From the NCBI GenBank assembly GCA_963082975.1, contig OY720346.1, forward strand, positions 37,785,787-37,849,786: a stretch of 64,000 bases of DNA. The letters run 5' to 3'. The notes beneath the pieces are model-generated. The model made no database searches and had not been told where the DNA came from. It was given only the letters and a program-made list of their open reading frames with translations. This stretch comes from Labia minor (Eukaryota; Arthropoda; Insecta; Dermaptera; Spongiphoridae). The translations under genes were made by a program, and so were the position numbers. Positions 10,444 to 23,574 of this stretch are shown one piece after another; within the stretch, counting starts at the first letter, position 1, and each line of letters opens with the position of its first letter.

Positions 10444-10866
10444 AGAGGTTCTCAAACTTTTTTGTGTCGTAAACCCCTTGCCATGTTTTTTGGTTTAGGT
10501 AGACCTCCTACTTATCTGATATTGATTTTTTGTAAATTTCTAACTGTAGTGAAGTTTAATGTTAAAAATTTTAAGAAACAATACCTCCCTTACTATCGTC
10601 GGTCGGTAAAAATGCACATGTTAAGTTTTATACATTTATTAATTGAATTTAAATTTTAAAACTATTCAAAATAAATCTGTATGTATCTGTTATCTAAAAT
10701 ATTCGTAACATAAAATAAATAAACTAAACTAAACAATAAGTAAATGTTTTAGTGGGAAGGATGAACCTGATGCTTTAATAATAAATTATCAACATTTGGC
10801 GTCAATTTTGTAAGATTTAATCTTAAATCTCCTCGACAAATGATGTCCAGTGTTTTTTTGTCATAA
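10444..10866 (-). mobile_element. Degraded hAT element end with transposase C-terminus
   Basis: Starts with the hAT-like end cagaggttctcaaac, which abuts the broken LINE L2. The minus strand at 10749-10866 encodes CRGDLRLNLTKLTPNVDNLL followed by KHQVHPSH and a stop. This parallels the C-terminus of the intact transposase at 770-2629 (PDLRLKVSNIKPDIEILV...TSH) and lies a similar distance from the end. The right end was not found. Confidence 0.65.
10578..10612 (-). mobile_element. Family B Helentron-like 5' tip only
   Basis: A 35-bp stretch matching the inverse of the family B head (ttaccgaccgacgatagtaa, then gggaggtattg). It may be an abortive or heavily deleted insertion inside the degraded hAT. 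Confidence 0.65.
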
Positions 10867-11140
10867 ACTCTACAAGTTTATATTATTTTAAATATTTTCT
10901 TAGCACTTTCCTTTTCAAGATTTAGGAAGCAAATAATTTGTCTCATATTCGTATTTATAGAGAGGCGAATTGAACAAGTCAGTGCATGTTCGCGAAGCTT
11001 TGGGACAAAAATTGACAATAATTTTTACTGTGGGTATGATAAGATGATATTGGTATAGCATTATGTGCAGATTTTGAAGAAAATGTATTAGAACACAAAG
11101 CAAATGCCTACATCCTATAACTTACACAATTTTATAAACA

Positions 11141-11371
11141 TACTAGCTGCTCAGAGCGCCTTCGGCGCTCTTCACACCTAGACGGGGGCTCCGCCCCCTG
11201 TACCCCCGAGTGTTACATAGTATTTGGTGGTTGAAAGTAGTAAAAGGTTTTCATCCATTTTGTTTCAATCAGTATATTACATAAAACATTCATTTCTTTT
11301 TGTGTTCTTATTTAAAAAATATATTTTAATTTAATCACTATATTAATTATATATTATTATTGTATATGCTA
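11141..11371. repeat. Left arm of inverted repeat, GC-rich hairpin border
   Basis: Starts ctagctgctcagagcgcc and has two strong hairpins: gagcgcc-ttc-ggcgctc and gggggc-tcc-gccccc. An AT-rich 170-bp segment follows and runs into the 3' end of LINE L3. Its inverse, with a few substitutions, is at 13663-13890. No coding. The family is not recognised. Confidence 0.85.
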
Positions 11372-12360
11372 TATCTATCTACCTATGTGGCTCAAAGATA
11401 CTCGAAAGTTCTTAGCGGCAACAACCACATTTCTCCAAGTGTCCCTATCCTGAGCCCTTGTTCCATCTCTCTTACGTCCCTTCCTACGCGTTTTTTTCCA
11501 AGCGGACGTTTTCCAATCGGTCTTCCCACCAATATCTTTTTCCTCTCCCATTCTAGCCACGTGCCCTGCCTATCGCAGCTTTTTCCCTTTTATAACCCTA
11601 ACTATTTCTGAAGATGCAGAGAGGCCATGCAATTTCTTGTTATGTAGTCTCCCCCATACCCGGTGACCTCATCTTTCTTTGGCCAATAAATGCAGGGAAG
11701 AATCCTATTCTCAAATACTCTGAATCTACTCTCATCTCCAAGGGTCATAGACCATGCCTGCCACCCATATAATGCAACAGGCAAAATAATCTTTTTATAT
11801 ATTCCCTTTGATAATAATTTTCAAGAGATAAGCCTCTTTATTGCAGATAACAGGCGTTTCCCGATTGCAACCCCGATTTAAATTCTTCTCAAATATTATT
11901 ATCCTTCGTGTTTACATTCAATTTTTCTACATATTCAAATTCTACATTTTGTATCTTAAGATTTTGTATGTTAATACTCTTCCTCTTTGTTACTAAATAT
12001 TTTTTCTTATCACTATTAATTTCAAACCTCCATTAAATTATCTGTAATTGCAATTGCCGAATCTCCTATTATATTTAAGTCGTCTGGGTAACCTAATATT
12101 TTACAATTGATTTCCGCATCTTATTCTTTCTTTACTACCTTCAAGACAAATTTGAAGATTGAAAATTTGAAAAAGTTTATCCGGATCTATTGAGTCATGC
12201 GTATGTTTTACTAAAGTCTACAAATAATTAGTGAATAGAAATATTGAATTCGCGGTTTTTTTCCTAATATCTGTCATAATGAAAATATCTTAATTAATGT
12301 TGGTCGATTTGGCCTGAACCCGCAATGATATCTCCTAATATTTCCTCCGCCTATGGTTCT
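11372..12360 (-). pseudogene. LINE copy L3, reverse-transcriptase C-terminal half
   Basis: Minus strand. Readable pieces include SLGDESRFRVFENRILPCIY-like and PKKDEVTG (11602-11784) and the GKTDWKTSAWKK region (11375-11560). Upstream, in broken frames, it reaches the segment corresponding to AEEILGEYQCGF at about 12330-12350. It is truncated there and carries many frameshifts. Confidence 0.8.
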
Positions 12361-12507
12361 TAAGTATTGTATATGTTATAATAGTGAAATAGAGTATAAT
12401 ATTTCTTGATCATTACATTTTGGTATTTTATTTTCATTGCTAGATTATTATTGAATATTTTTAATTATAATGAAACTTGAGAAAATGCAAAAATAGAGAC
12501 TTGAGAC

Positions 12508-13169
12508 CAGGGCCGCGGCGTGCACGTGTGCAAGGTGGGCGCTGCCCACGGGCGCCTGGTGTAGGGGGCGCCAAACTGACCATTCTTTTTTATTTTATTT
12601 TAAGTGTTTTAAAAATGAATCAATATAATTGTGGACGTGAATCCTACGACACGTTTAAATATATTTTCCAAATTTGTTTGTTTTACTGCGTATCTTTCTA
12701 ACCTTGCCCGTAACTGTAGCTTCGGGTGAACGAAGCTTCTCTAAGTTAAAAATTATAAAAACGAATTTGCGTTCGACATTGTCGCAGGAGCGCTTAACAG
12801 ATCTTTCTATGATAGCAATAGAAAATGAAATCATGGATAACTTAGAAATATATGATATTATTAAAGGTTTTGTAGCTTCAAAGGCTCGAAGAATCCGAAT
12901 AGTATAGTTTTGTGATGGAATTTCATATTGTATTATGTTTTCATTTTTGAATTTTTTTTATGTTTATTGTTCTAGAAATTTAACCTTGTTTCTATTGTTA
13001 ATGAGTTAATTATTTTGTTATTTCCTATTATTATGTAGATAAATTCCTCTGTATTCATAAACACAGTTTTCAAAATTAAATGTTTTATTTGATTTTATTG
13101 TTCTATTGATAGAGGGGGCGCTTTTTAAAAATTTGCACACGGGCGCTTTGCACCCACGTCGCGGCCCTG
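12508..13169 (+). mobile_element. ZMYM1-like hAT deletion derivative, perfect 8-bp TSD
   Basis: 662 bp. Ends are cagggccgcggcgtg and, inward from the right, cagggccgcgacgtg. The 8-bp duplication cttgagac is perfect (12500-12507 and 13170-13177). It retains only the 3' coding end of its transposase and the GC-rich subterminal regions with gggggcgc words. It is inserted between the two LINE-bearing inverted arms. Confidence 0.92.
12674..12907 (+). pseudogene. hAT transposase C-terminal fragment (ZMYM1-like)
   Basis: 77 codons, of which LPVTVASGERSFSKLKIIKT, then LRSTLSQERLTDLSMIAIEN is the hAT C-terminal dimerisation motif with the conserved ASGERSFS box carrying the catalytic-type Glu. It ends KARRIRIV before a stop. 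The zinc finger and the RNase H-like core are absent, so no activity is possible. The first residues may be non-coding. Confidence 0.85.
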
Positions 13170-13310
13170 CTTGAGACAATTTATAAAAATTAACGGTATA
13201 AAACTATAGATAAATGACCAATATATACATTCATTAATAGTATTAATTTAAATTAATTGATTTATTTGTTTTTTTTATTATTAAGTTCATTTATAATTAA
13301 GTTCATTTAA

Positions 13311-13662
13311 TCACGAAGGATAATAATATTTGAGAAGAATTTAAATCGAAGTTGCAATCGGGAAACGCCTGTTATCATGCAGTAAAGAGGCTTATCTCAT
13401 CAAAATTATTATAAAAGGGAATGAAAATTAAAATATATAAAACAATTATTTTGTCTGTTGTATTATATGAGTGTGAGACATGGTCTATGATAGGAGATGA
13501 GAGTGGATTCAGAGTATTTGAGAATAGGATTCTTCCCAGCATTTATGGGCCAAAGATGAGGACACCAGGGAATGACGTAAGAAAGATGGAACAGAGGCTC
13601 AGGATAAGGACACTTGGAGAAATGTGGTTGTAGCTGCCAAGAACTTTCGAGTAGATAGTTAT
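13311..13662 (+). pseudogene. LINE 3' end, copy L4 with internal deletion
   Basis: Plus strand. Contains the NNI-EEF, LQSGNACYHA and ...IILSVVLYECETWS region (13421-13633) and FRVFENRILPSIYGPK, then skips directly to the terminal RIRTLGEMWL/AAKNFRV part, so about 200 bp of the tail are missing. It runs into the right inverted arm at 13663. Confidence 0.8.
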
Positions 13663-13890
13663 AACATATTCAATAAAAATATATATAATTAATTTACTGA
13701 TTAAATTAAAATATATTTTAAATAATCACACAATAAGAAATGAATGTTTTATGTTATACATTGATTGAAACAAAATGGATGAAAACCTTTTACTACTTTC
13801 AACCAAATACTATGTACCACTCGGGGTACAGGGGGCGGAGCCCCCGTCTAGATGTGAAGAGCGACGAAGGAGCTCTGAGCAGCTAGTTTA
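13663..13890. repeat. Right arm of inverted repeat
   Basis: Inverse of 11141-11371, including the two GC-rich hairpins (one decayed: gagcgac...ggagctc) and ending cagctag. As the LINE 3' end adjoins it in both arms, the unit that was duplicated in inverse orientation includes both. Confidence 0.85.
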
Positions 13891-15336
13891 TTTATAAAAT
13901 GAATGTATTTATGTATAATATATAATATAATTATGTAAAAATAAACAAGTATATTTTATTATTTAATATTAATAAAGGTTTAGATTAATTTCTAAAGTTC
14001 CAACATTATATCTTGTATAAATATATTTGAATTATAAAATAATATTTTAATACTAAAATCATAATTTCATTGATAGGTTATTTTCTTTGCAATAATTAAT
14101 ATTTTTAGTTTTTAGAAAGCTTTTTCATAGTAGAAGACAAATTGAAGAAGATTAATTAGTTATATTAAATGAAAAAAAGAATGATACAAAAATCATAAAA
14201 AATTAAGGTTTCTCAATATTTACCTTACTTTTAATTGTGTCATTAATGTAAAGATGTTTTCTATTATTTTATTAAAGGTCAGCTGTTTATAAAGGATTAA
14301 TATTTTATTGAAAACATAATTTAAATGAAATCATGGACACAATCAAAACAAGTCTCATTGATATTCTAATGAACTAAATTTTATTTTAAAAAATTTATTT
14401 CAAAATTAACCAAAAAAGTAAATTTTTTAAACTAGTATAAATAAAATAAAGTAAGTCTCACTAATTTTATATAATTTAATGCGTTTTATAATTAAATTGA
14501 ATAATTATTTAATAATATGAAATGTATTTAACATTTTTAAGAACAAAATTAAAATAAATTGGAATAAGACCATATATTATGTTTAATGAAAACGAAATTT
14601 ATTTAATGATAATAAAGATTTAATTGTGATTAAAACAATTCCAATAAAAACGATATAAAATAAAATATATCATTTTATGTGCTTGAAATTACATATCAAA
14701 ATTCTCCCATTTAAATACCTTAACTAAATAATAAATTGGTAATTTCTTTTTAATTTCACCAAAATATATTTTAAATTAATGCTATTTTTTAATATATAAA
14801 CGAATCCTGGAACTTATAAACAATATGATATAAAAATATTTAAGTATTTACGAATAATTTAAGCTGATAAACCAAATTAAAATAATTATTATCTGAATAT
14901 TTTTATTATTAATTATGATATTTAATTTAATATTTAATTTTTAACTAGCAATTTGTTTTCGGAATACATGAAATGGACCATGTTTATGTATGCACATTTA
15001 CTTGATGTGTTTATTTTATAAAATATAATTAAAAATTCAACCAATTTAACAAAAAATATTATATAAAATTATTTTATTAATTAATTTAATAACCACATAC
15101 CTTTTTAAATATTTTTGTATATTTAATTAATAAAAGAAGAGTAATTTTTATCATTGAGCCGATTATGATAATAAAGAATCACAAAAACGGAAAAGATGCC
15201 TACAATTTTTTTTTTAGTCAAATTATTAAAATTAATTATCAAATCGTTGCTCTATTTGCGTAGTACTTGATTGTTGCTATTGGAAACTTCGTTTGTTATC
15301 CCCACTTCTTTCCTGCTCCACCCCCACTCTCTTCCT
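13891..15336. other. AT-rich spacer
   Basis: No gene, repeat family member or open frame of interest. The sequence is dominated by A/T runs. Confidence 0.5.
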
Positions 15337-15344
15337 ATCTACAC

Positions 15345-15809
15345 CAGAGGTTCTTAAACTGTGGTCCGCGGACCCCTGGGGGTCCGCGAAGCCTTTACTG
15401 GGGGTCCGCAAAGCCATCGTACAGATGCACGAGAAAATGATGAGTCACTTAAAACTTTAATTAATATAAAAGAAGCGATGGCATGGCTTTGTGAGGAAAC
15501 AGAGATCAAATACCCAAATTCAACGAAATGTGCAAGAAAACTATTGCTACCGTTTCCATCTTCATATTTAGCAGAATTTTCTTTCTTCAATATTATAATT
15601 TCTAATAAAATGTGTTCTACAATATGCAAAAAAATCGTTATTCACCAATCACTGTTAGAAATATCCATCATATATCCTTGTTCTTATGAGATCGTAAGCC
15701 AGAAATTAACTAATAAAATGACGTAAAGTACCTAAAGTTGGGATGGGGTCCGTCAAAAATTTTTTTTTCAATTGGGGGTCCGCGGAGTACAAATGTTTAA
15801 GAACCTCTG
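15345..15809. mobile_element. hAT deletion derivative sharing ends with the 3.3 kb element, perfect 8-bp TSD
   Basis: Ends cagaggttcttaaac in inverse orientation, flanked by the perfect duplication atctacac (15337-15344 and 15810-15817). The left end shares the tggtccgcggacccctgggg block with the right end of the element at 384-3710, and the right 230 bp match that element's left end. The frame at 15430-15560 includes KYPNSTKCARKLLLPFPSSY followed by LAE, resembling the hAT C-terminal LPFxxxYLCE motif, then runs into non-coding sequence. Confidence 0.9.
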
Positions 15810-15817
15810 ATCTACAC

Positions 15818-18800
15818 CTTTCCTGGATCAAAGACGCGGGTCAGCTTGAAACAACGCCAATATTTCCTAAGCTCGTAAGATTCTCTTCGCCATTTTTGAA
15901 TTATTAATTATTATCTGTACCTTTACTTAAATTTTAATTAATACATAATTAAAATAAAATTTTTTTTTTTGCAGATAAAATAATAATCTATTAAAACATT
16001 GGTATTGCATAGTCATCAATTAAAAAAAAATGATTATTTGAAAATAAAGGTAAATTTATTTATTGAATATTTTATATGAAAGCTTCAATTTGAATGTTTA
16101 TTGAAATATAAATGAAATTTAATCTTTTTTTTAATATTAAAAATATATATTTTAATCACTATAATTAATTATCACTTTATTTTTATAATATAATTAATTT
16201 TTCAAATTTCATTCATTTGAATAAAACATTTATTTCCCACAACATTTATAATTAATAAATAAGTCATTTTATTATACCTACTATTATTTATAATGTAATT
16301 TCATTAATATCTTTCTTGGACAGCAGCGCCACTTGCTGTCATTTCTAATATTATCCGCAGAGAAAAATACATTTATATTCATTTATTAAAAACAGTATAT
16401 TTTATAATTATTATATTCTCTATGTTTATTTTCCTTATTTAGGTATGCATTCTTTATAGACATTCTTTGATACTTCCATAGATCAATACAATAATAAATA
16501 CAAATGTATGTAGAGTTAATTTGGTATTTAAATAATTTATATATTTTATTGAATTTTTTTAAGAGATTATTCATATATTACATATATTTATATACATACA
16601 TATTAATTTAAAAATACTAAATTTTATATTTGTTTTGTTTTATAGAACTTCTATTAGATTTTCGGTATTAAAGGAACTCAAAAGGAATATTGTCCAATAT
16701 ACAAGTACAGAGGCTTGTTTCCATCCCAGTCATTTATTTATATATTTTTTATATTTTAGATTGCGATGTTAACTTTGGCTTTTTGGAAAATTAATTGAAT
16801 AATTAATTATCATGAGTATAGAGACTCAAGGCTTGATTTACCACCTTCTCCCTTTAGCAATGATTTTAATTTCAGTTACAATCTAAAACAATGCATTAAT
16901 TTATATTATCAAATTTGATTTTTAGATATACAATATTTTTATTTCCCATATCATAATATTATTGTTAAGAATTTTAAATGAAATGGTAAAGAGAGTGAAA
17001 TATTTATTTTTTTATCTGGATATGGTAAATATCTATTTATAAAGATATAAATGTTATATACATCTTTTTTTTTTATTTATCTCTTTTTATTTAATAAACT
17101 TACTAAAAAAGCTTTTTATTTAAAAATATATTTCTAAAAATTGTTATATTTAATTAATTTTTATTGATTTTACTTTTTTAAATATAAAATATTTTAAACC
17201 TTTAAATAATATTTTTTTTTTATTTAATTATACTTTTATAACAGGGCAACCATTTTTTAATGAAAAATTAAAAATAAAATTTTAATTTTTATTTATTTTT
17301 AGATAAAAATTTGTAAATGGAATCAATAAAACAAAAACAAACTTAAAGCAATACTAGTTATTTTATAGAATTAAAAATAAAAAGTGAATAAGAATTTTTT
17401 CTTTTTAAGGTAAAAACATAATCCATAACTTGAATTTTTAATTTCTGATTTATTTATTTAATTGAATTTTTTCATAATTAAATATGATAATTATCTTGTT
17501 TTAAAATCGTTTCCATTGGTTATCAAAGTTCATATAATTCCGTTTTGAATAAATTTTCTTTTTTTTTCCTTTATTCTATCGATTTGTTAATTCTTTCTTT
17601 GAACAGTCTTTTTAAAAAAGAAATGAATAAATTATAATTTTTTCTGATAATCATGGTTCAGGTAGGATTTCTAGTAATAAATAAATCCATTCGTAATTGA
17701 ATTAAATGAATAGTAAACTTTTGGAAAAACCCTTAATGTTTATTAATATTAGTTCACAATTATATTCTAATTTATTTTAAATTGGTCAATTATATTAATT
17801 TTAATTTATTTTTTCTATAATTTTTTTTTTAAATCTTACACTCTATTTTGTCAAATAATTATGAGTGAATTTTTTATTATATATAATAATAATAATCATA
17901 AACAATTTCATGATAAGTTCTGTCTTAATCTCTTACTCTTCTTATTTTCCCTTTCAAGGAATTGTCATTTGACTTCAATCTCTATTGTTTATATTTACCA
18001 TTTAAATTGAATTATTATTTATGTTTTTGAATTTTTTGCATGTATTTAATCTAAACAATAGCTTTAATTTGAATCCAATTTATTTGAGATTAGAAAAATT
18101 CAAATAAAAATGATTAAGTACTAATAGAATTTTAGAAAAATATTTATTTAGTTTTTATCTAATTCTTCTTTTCCTTTTTTATATATATATTTCTATTTAA
18201 ATAGCATATTTCAAACTTTTTCTTTTAATCTCTTTTTCTGGGAATAATTATTTATATCACTCATTAAGTCTTCTCTTTCTTCACTTATCTCTTTCAGCAA
18301 ATAAAATACCATCCTCCCACATAAACTTATATCTAAATATAAAATATAATATATAATAAACATATATATATATATAAGTTATATTATATATATAAGTTTC
18401 ACTAATAATTAAAAAGAACATAAATTTACTTAAAATAAAATTGTTTATTTAGTAATAATAGTAATAATAAATATATACAATTTTAAAATTATTTTTAAAT
18501 ATTTAATTTAGATTAAAATTAATTTTTTTTTAATTTTTATCAATTAATGATTATTTCCAAGTACCACGCATGATCTACCATATTATATCATTATCAAAAT
18601 AATCTACCTATAATTAATTTTTTTTTCTTATATACCTATTATTTAAAATTACTATAACATTTAAAAGTACAAAATGAGAACTTTCGAATTATATTCACAA
18701 TTTGTTCTTACAAATGTTTACCTTACAATTATATGAATATGTTATAAAAGTGAGTGTATGTTTCTAATGATTATATATAATACATGTTTTTTGTTCGGTT

Positions 18801-19795
18801 CGTTTTAAAATTTATAATTATATACTTTCTGTTTCGATTTCTTTTTTTCTCTTATTTGATTCTGGAGCCCTCCTCAAAGAAAGCTATTAATGTTGATGGT
18901 GACTTGAAATTGCGCATTGCGTGCTGAGCATAGAGCTCACTTGTTTAAGCAAAAGTCTGTACTTGGGCGGGTTAGAAGAGTGTGAGGGAAGTTGCCAAAA
19001 TACAAAAAAAAACTTGAGATGCTTATCACTTTCGGGAACATTGAAAAGAATTTTCTATAAGAAAGAATGGAACGACAAAAAATCGGTTAGAATAGGATGC
19101 AAAAATTATATCCACCCGTCTTTTTCTTCTTCCCTATTGTACATTTTTATCTCACTTCCACCCTCCTTTACCTACCCCCAAACACCTATTGAGTGTAATG
19201 GCGCGAAGTACATCCATACGCCCCATGTCCAGCAGTTGAAATGAAATAAAATAAAATAAAAAAAGAATAAACAAAAAGAAAAATAAAGAAAGATTTTTCT
19301 TCTTCCGCCCAATAGATTCTACTTTTTTATTTCTTACTTTTTCTCTCCCCTTGACTATATTTTTGCCCAAGAGATGTTAAAAAGATAAAATAAAAAGGAG
19401 CGAGTCAAAAGGTGTCTTGGGGTTTCCAAACAAAGGGTCAGAATGAAAGAGAGAGAGAGATAATGGGTAGTAAGAAACTCATAATATTTACTAGAGAAAT
19501 TTATTAAATTTATTAAATACTTATTCCATTACTTTATTTATTCTAATAATATACACCTATTACATTTTATTTTATTTTATCATAATACTTGGTTAAGTTT
19601 ATAGTTTCGAGAACACCCGCCCTATTTCCAGTACTTTTAAAGGAGACCAAACCACAACTAAGAATAATATTTTCAGAAGAAAATTTTAATATTTTTCTTT
19701 CTAATATTTATTTTTGATTACACTCTTATAAAATTTCAAATAAGATAATATAATTGAATTTTTAAAATATCTTAAATTCACTCTCACACAATTTT
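15818..19795. other. Long AT-rich spacer with one more balanced island
   Basis: No recognisable gene. The sequence is dominated by A/T tracts. 18840-19440 is less biased, has a 107-codon frame (18921-19244) with no family resemblance, and is not repeated in the window. Confidence 0.5.
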
Positions 19796-20270
19796 TACCG
19801 AGCAATGATAGGAAGGGAAGGTATTGTTTTCACACCAAATCTCACATGTGGAGATTTTTCACCACGAATCATGCAATTTGTTAACAGAAAAAAAAGTATT
19901 TTTAGCATCATGTCTGTCCGTCCGTCCATTGTGTATCCGTATAAACGTGATTAGTTTGAACGGCTCAACGGATTTTGATAAAATTTTGTATATTTACTTA
20001 ATGCATCAGTAGCATGAATTCATCAACTTTTGGTGTATATGTAAGTGGTAATTTACAAAGTATTAATTTTATATTCATTGTCGGAAAATATTTCACTTAA
20101 AATATAGTAGTAATTAATAATTGAGGAATTAAACTAAAAATAAAAACCAAGATAATATAATTTAGTCATTTTAATTCAAGTTTTAAAAATATCTTTTTAT
20201 ACTTTATATAAGTATATATATAATGTTTGGAAATTAATTTATTTCAAATCGTGTGCTTAGCCGCAGCTCA
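19796..20270 (+). mobile_element. Family B Helentron-like element, copy B1
   Basis: Head aaggtattgttttcacaccaa, CTGTCCGTCCGTC microsatellite, and core aacggctcaacggattttga, then an AT-rich 3' half ending with a degraded form of the 3' block (aatcgtgtgcttagccgcag). The accgaccgacg tip is decayed to accgagcaatg. This is an old copy. Confidence 0.8.
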
Positions 20271-22520
20271 TTTTTTATTTTATATAATAACTTTTAGTAA
20301 GTTTAGTATTTTTCTATCAAAAATCTATTTAGGCATTATATAAATTATTTTAAAAATTAAAATATTTTTTTATGAATTTTATTCAAAAATAATTTTTTGT
20401 TTTTAATACCTTAAAGGTATATGACACAATTAAGCGAGTGGTAGAACTCCCTAAGTTATTTTTTAGTAAAAAACAGAGTTTTTTCAATATTAATGTTTAT
20501 GAAGCTCTTCGCTATTTATTATTATTTGATGAATAAAATATTAAACTTCTTTTTCATAAGCTTTTCGTAATGATCTACGTTCCCTCTAGTTTTTACTTTT
20601 AATGCATGCATATAATAAATGAATTACGATAGAGATATAAAAATAAAATAAAAAAAGGAAAACAACAAAATTAGGGTTGGAAAAAAATATTTTTAAGAAG
20701 ATTTATGTAAAACTTTTTCAAGAGAAATAAGAATATTATAAAAGTATAACAAAGTCATTTGATATATTGAGCATATTTCTATTTAGCATCCATAAGAAAG
20801 CTCTGAAAAATAATATGAATAGGGTTGGGGTAAAAATAAATAAATAAATTGAATAGATCAATTGATTTTACCTACCAAATTTATTTTTTTACGATTCTCA
20901 AATATTCTAGTTTTAATTTATTTTCCTAACCTTAATCTCAATAAAAGTTAATAAAATTATAATTTACCTTCTATTTTATTATATTTTTCTATTTTAATAT
21001 TTTCATTTTTATTTTTAATTAATATATATAACCTCAAAATATAAAGTTAATGAAAATATTATTCTCAGAAATTTATTTTTAATTAAAATATATACTTACT
21101 AACCACTTTATAATTTATAAATTAGTAAATATTAATTAATTAGTAACTTACAAAGTATATTTTTTATTTAATAGACATTAATGGTATAATTTATAATCAA
21201 AACAATTCATGTTTATTTTAATGTAGTATAAAGTATAATATAAGAAAATGATTTTTATAATAATAAATGATTACCGAGTCGTATTCGTGGTAGTTTTTAA
21301 AAGAATAGGAGGTAAATGAAGGGAAGAAAATAGCGATGTCGTTAAGAAAAAGGTGGAATGGATCGTTCCAAGCTGGCTTTAATGTTGATTGGAGTATAAA
21401 AGTACCTGAAGACAAGCAATGACAGCCAAAAGGCCAATGTAATGAACCAGGTGTCCATTATGAACTGTTTCATTATATTTTCATTATTATTACTATTGTT
21501 TTTATCTTCAATGTTTGAAATAAAAATAAAAAGTAGACAAATCGGTGTCTTGAATGTAAAAAAATAAAATTCTTATAAAATAATTATCAAAAAGAAATAC
21601 GAGGTGTGGCTATAAAATAACGAAACGATTGCTGAAAAACAATTTATTTTGAATTTATTTATTTTTAGTTGTTATCACTTTCCTTATACATCCCTCTTGT
21701 GAGAATATCGATCATAGTAACATTTTCAATGTTTTACCATTTAAAAATTAATTTAATTTTTAAGGGAGGTGCTGTAACAGTTTGGAAACCACCATTATAA
21801 AATTCATAGTAGTTCACAAACTTATTTGTGGCCTACCACACCCTTTTCACAAAAAATATTACTCAACGACCCATAAAAATTATTTTTTTTTTATATAAAT
21901 TTTAATAAAAACTAAACACAGAAAGATATAATTATTAATATAATGTATTTATATTCCTACATTTTTCATAAAACTTGTAAAGAAATCTCCTCTCCTTTTA
22001 TACTATAAAAAAAATAATAACGTAATAAATTTTAATAAAGTCTTCTGATATTTATTTATTTATTTAAGATGTTAAAAAAATAAATATCTTTATCCCCTCT
22101 CTTCTCGGTTGATAATTTCAAAAAAAAATATTTAGAATTAATTACAAGATTAATTTAAAAACAATTATAAACAAAAATATTTATAATAAATAATCTTATT
22201 CTAAGTAACCCATTATATATAGAAAAATATATTATTAATTATTTCTTGGTCATTTATTTTTAGTATTTTATCTCATTTTTACTGTGAGATAATGTTCCCT
22301 TAGATTCCGATAATAAAATATATTAATTTTTGTTAAAATAAAAATATATGTACACCCAAAAAGTCTACGATGAATCATAAAATAAATTCTAGAGATTATT
22401 AAGATAGTAAAATATTATAAATTAAATTTCCAAAATTCTACTTTTATTTACCATAATATATAATATTTAGTCCAATCGGGTATATCTCGTGAAATATTTA
22501 TAAAATATAAAAAAAAAGCA
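20271..22520. other. AT-rich spacer with two weak transposon-end candidates
   Basis: At 21599 tacgaggtgtggctataaaa resembles a mariner-type terminus and continues for under 200 bp. At about 21812 agtagttcacaaacttattt resembles a hAT non-coding end. No matching opposite ends were found. Otherwise there is nothing recognisable. Confidence 0.35.
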
Positions 22521-22698
22521 AAATGTGCAGCATCGTACACGTGGCGGAAGTGAAACTTCTTACAATCTAGAGAATAAGATAAATTTTAGTTGAGAGTGTG
22601 AGTGAGAGAGAAATAGAGAAAAATAAAGGGATCATTTCGAAAGACATATAACAGTATAAAATTTTCGTAACAAATATTCGCTTTATTATTATTATTAT

Positions 22699-23270
22699 CT
22701 ACTCTATCATCATATCTACATTGCCTGTACTATTGTCGGTTGGTGCTTCAATTGGTAATACTGATATTAATGGCTTGTGATAACTAAAATAAGATATATA
22801 TGTTCGTGATTCGATATTTTCTATATAACGTGTAAAAACAGCATCTATTGTAGTTCCAGATTTTGTTGTTGATTCCTTGGGATCGTTATTTATAAGCAGA
22901 CCAAATGTTTCTCGAAGAAAGTTGATCAACGGCAACGAATCATCTCAGATCCAAAATTTACATTAAAATCTCCCCCGAGAATTAGAGGGATTTTATCTTC
23001 GCCTCGTTCAAGTGCATTAGCACCTGTGTGGCTATAAACCAGTAGTGAACGGTGTATGAAATAAATAATATCGTCTAAATTTTGGTCGTTATTTTTTTTC
23101 GGCATAGTGAAATCTGTGGAGTAGAGAAAAGCAGTTTTAAATGCAATAATAATTTCAAATTGATTTAGTAGTGTTAAAGTAATGTTGAGATTCGGATAAA
23201 TAACGTGAATGGTCATCGACGCACATAACTGTATGTGTTGGCGTGTGAATCGCCGACCATGTTCACACAC
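22699..23270 (-). pseudogene. Helentron endonuclease-domain pseudogene (EEP nuclease fold)
   Basis: Two overlapping frames, 23270-22926 and 22935-22699, joined by one frameshift. The first contains DDIIYFIHRSLLVYSHTGAN and then IPLILGGDFNVNF, the GDFN motif of exo/endo-phosphatase nucleases. The second contains LINFLRETFGLLINNDPKES, TKSGTTIDAVFTRYIENI and SYFSYHKPLISVLP, where TTIDAVF and the S-x-HKP motif correspond to the C-terminal catalytic Asp/His region. From family knowledge this combination is the endonuclease domain at the C-terminus of Helentron Rep-helicase proteins, often annotated as PIF1-like helicase. No upstream helicase motifs are left. The frameshift means it is not expressed as one protein. 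Confidence 0.82.
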
Positions 23271-23574
23271 ACAATTACATGCGTCGGTATGCGTGCACGC
23301 TGTATATTTGACTTGAGAATTTTAATTATTTCACGATATATATCTTATCTTATTATGCTAGCTAAAATTGTATATATCTATCTATTTATCTATAACCATT
23401 GGTTCTCAAAAACCGCTCTAACGATTTTTTTCAAATTCACACTAGATATAGTATTTATAAAGAAAAATTGAGTTTTATTGATTACATCTCTTGAAACTTA
23501 CAGCTTCATTATTAATTTCTTAATTGAAAATTATATATGGGTGACGTAAATGGCATCCATTTTGAAATTTTACT

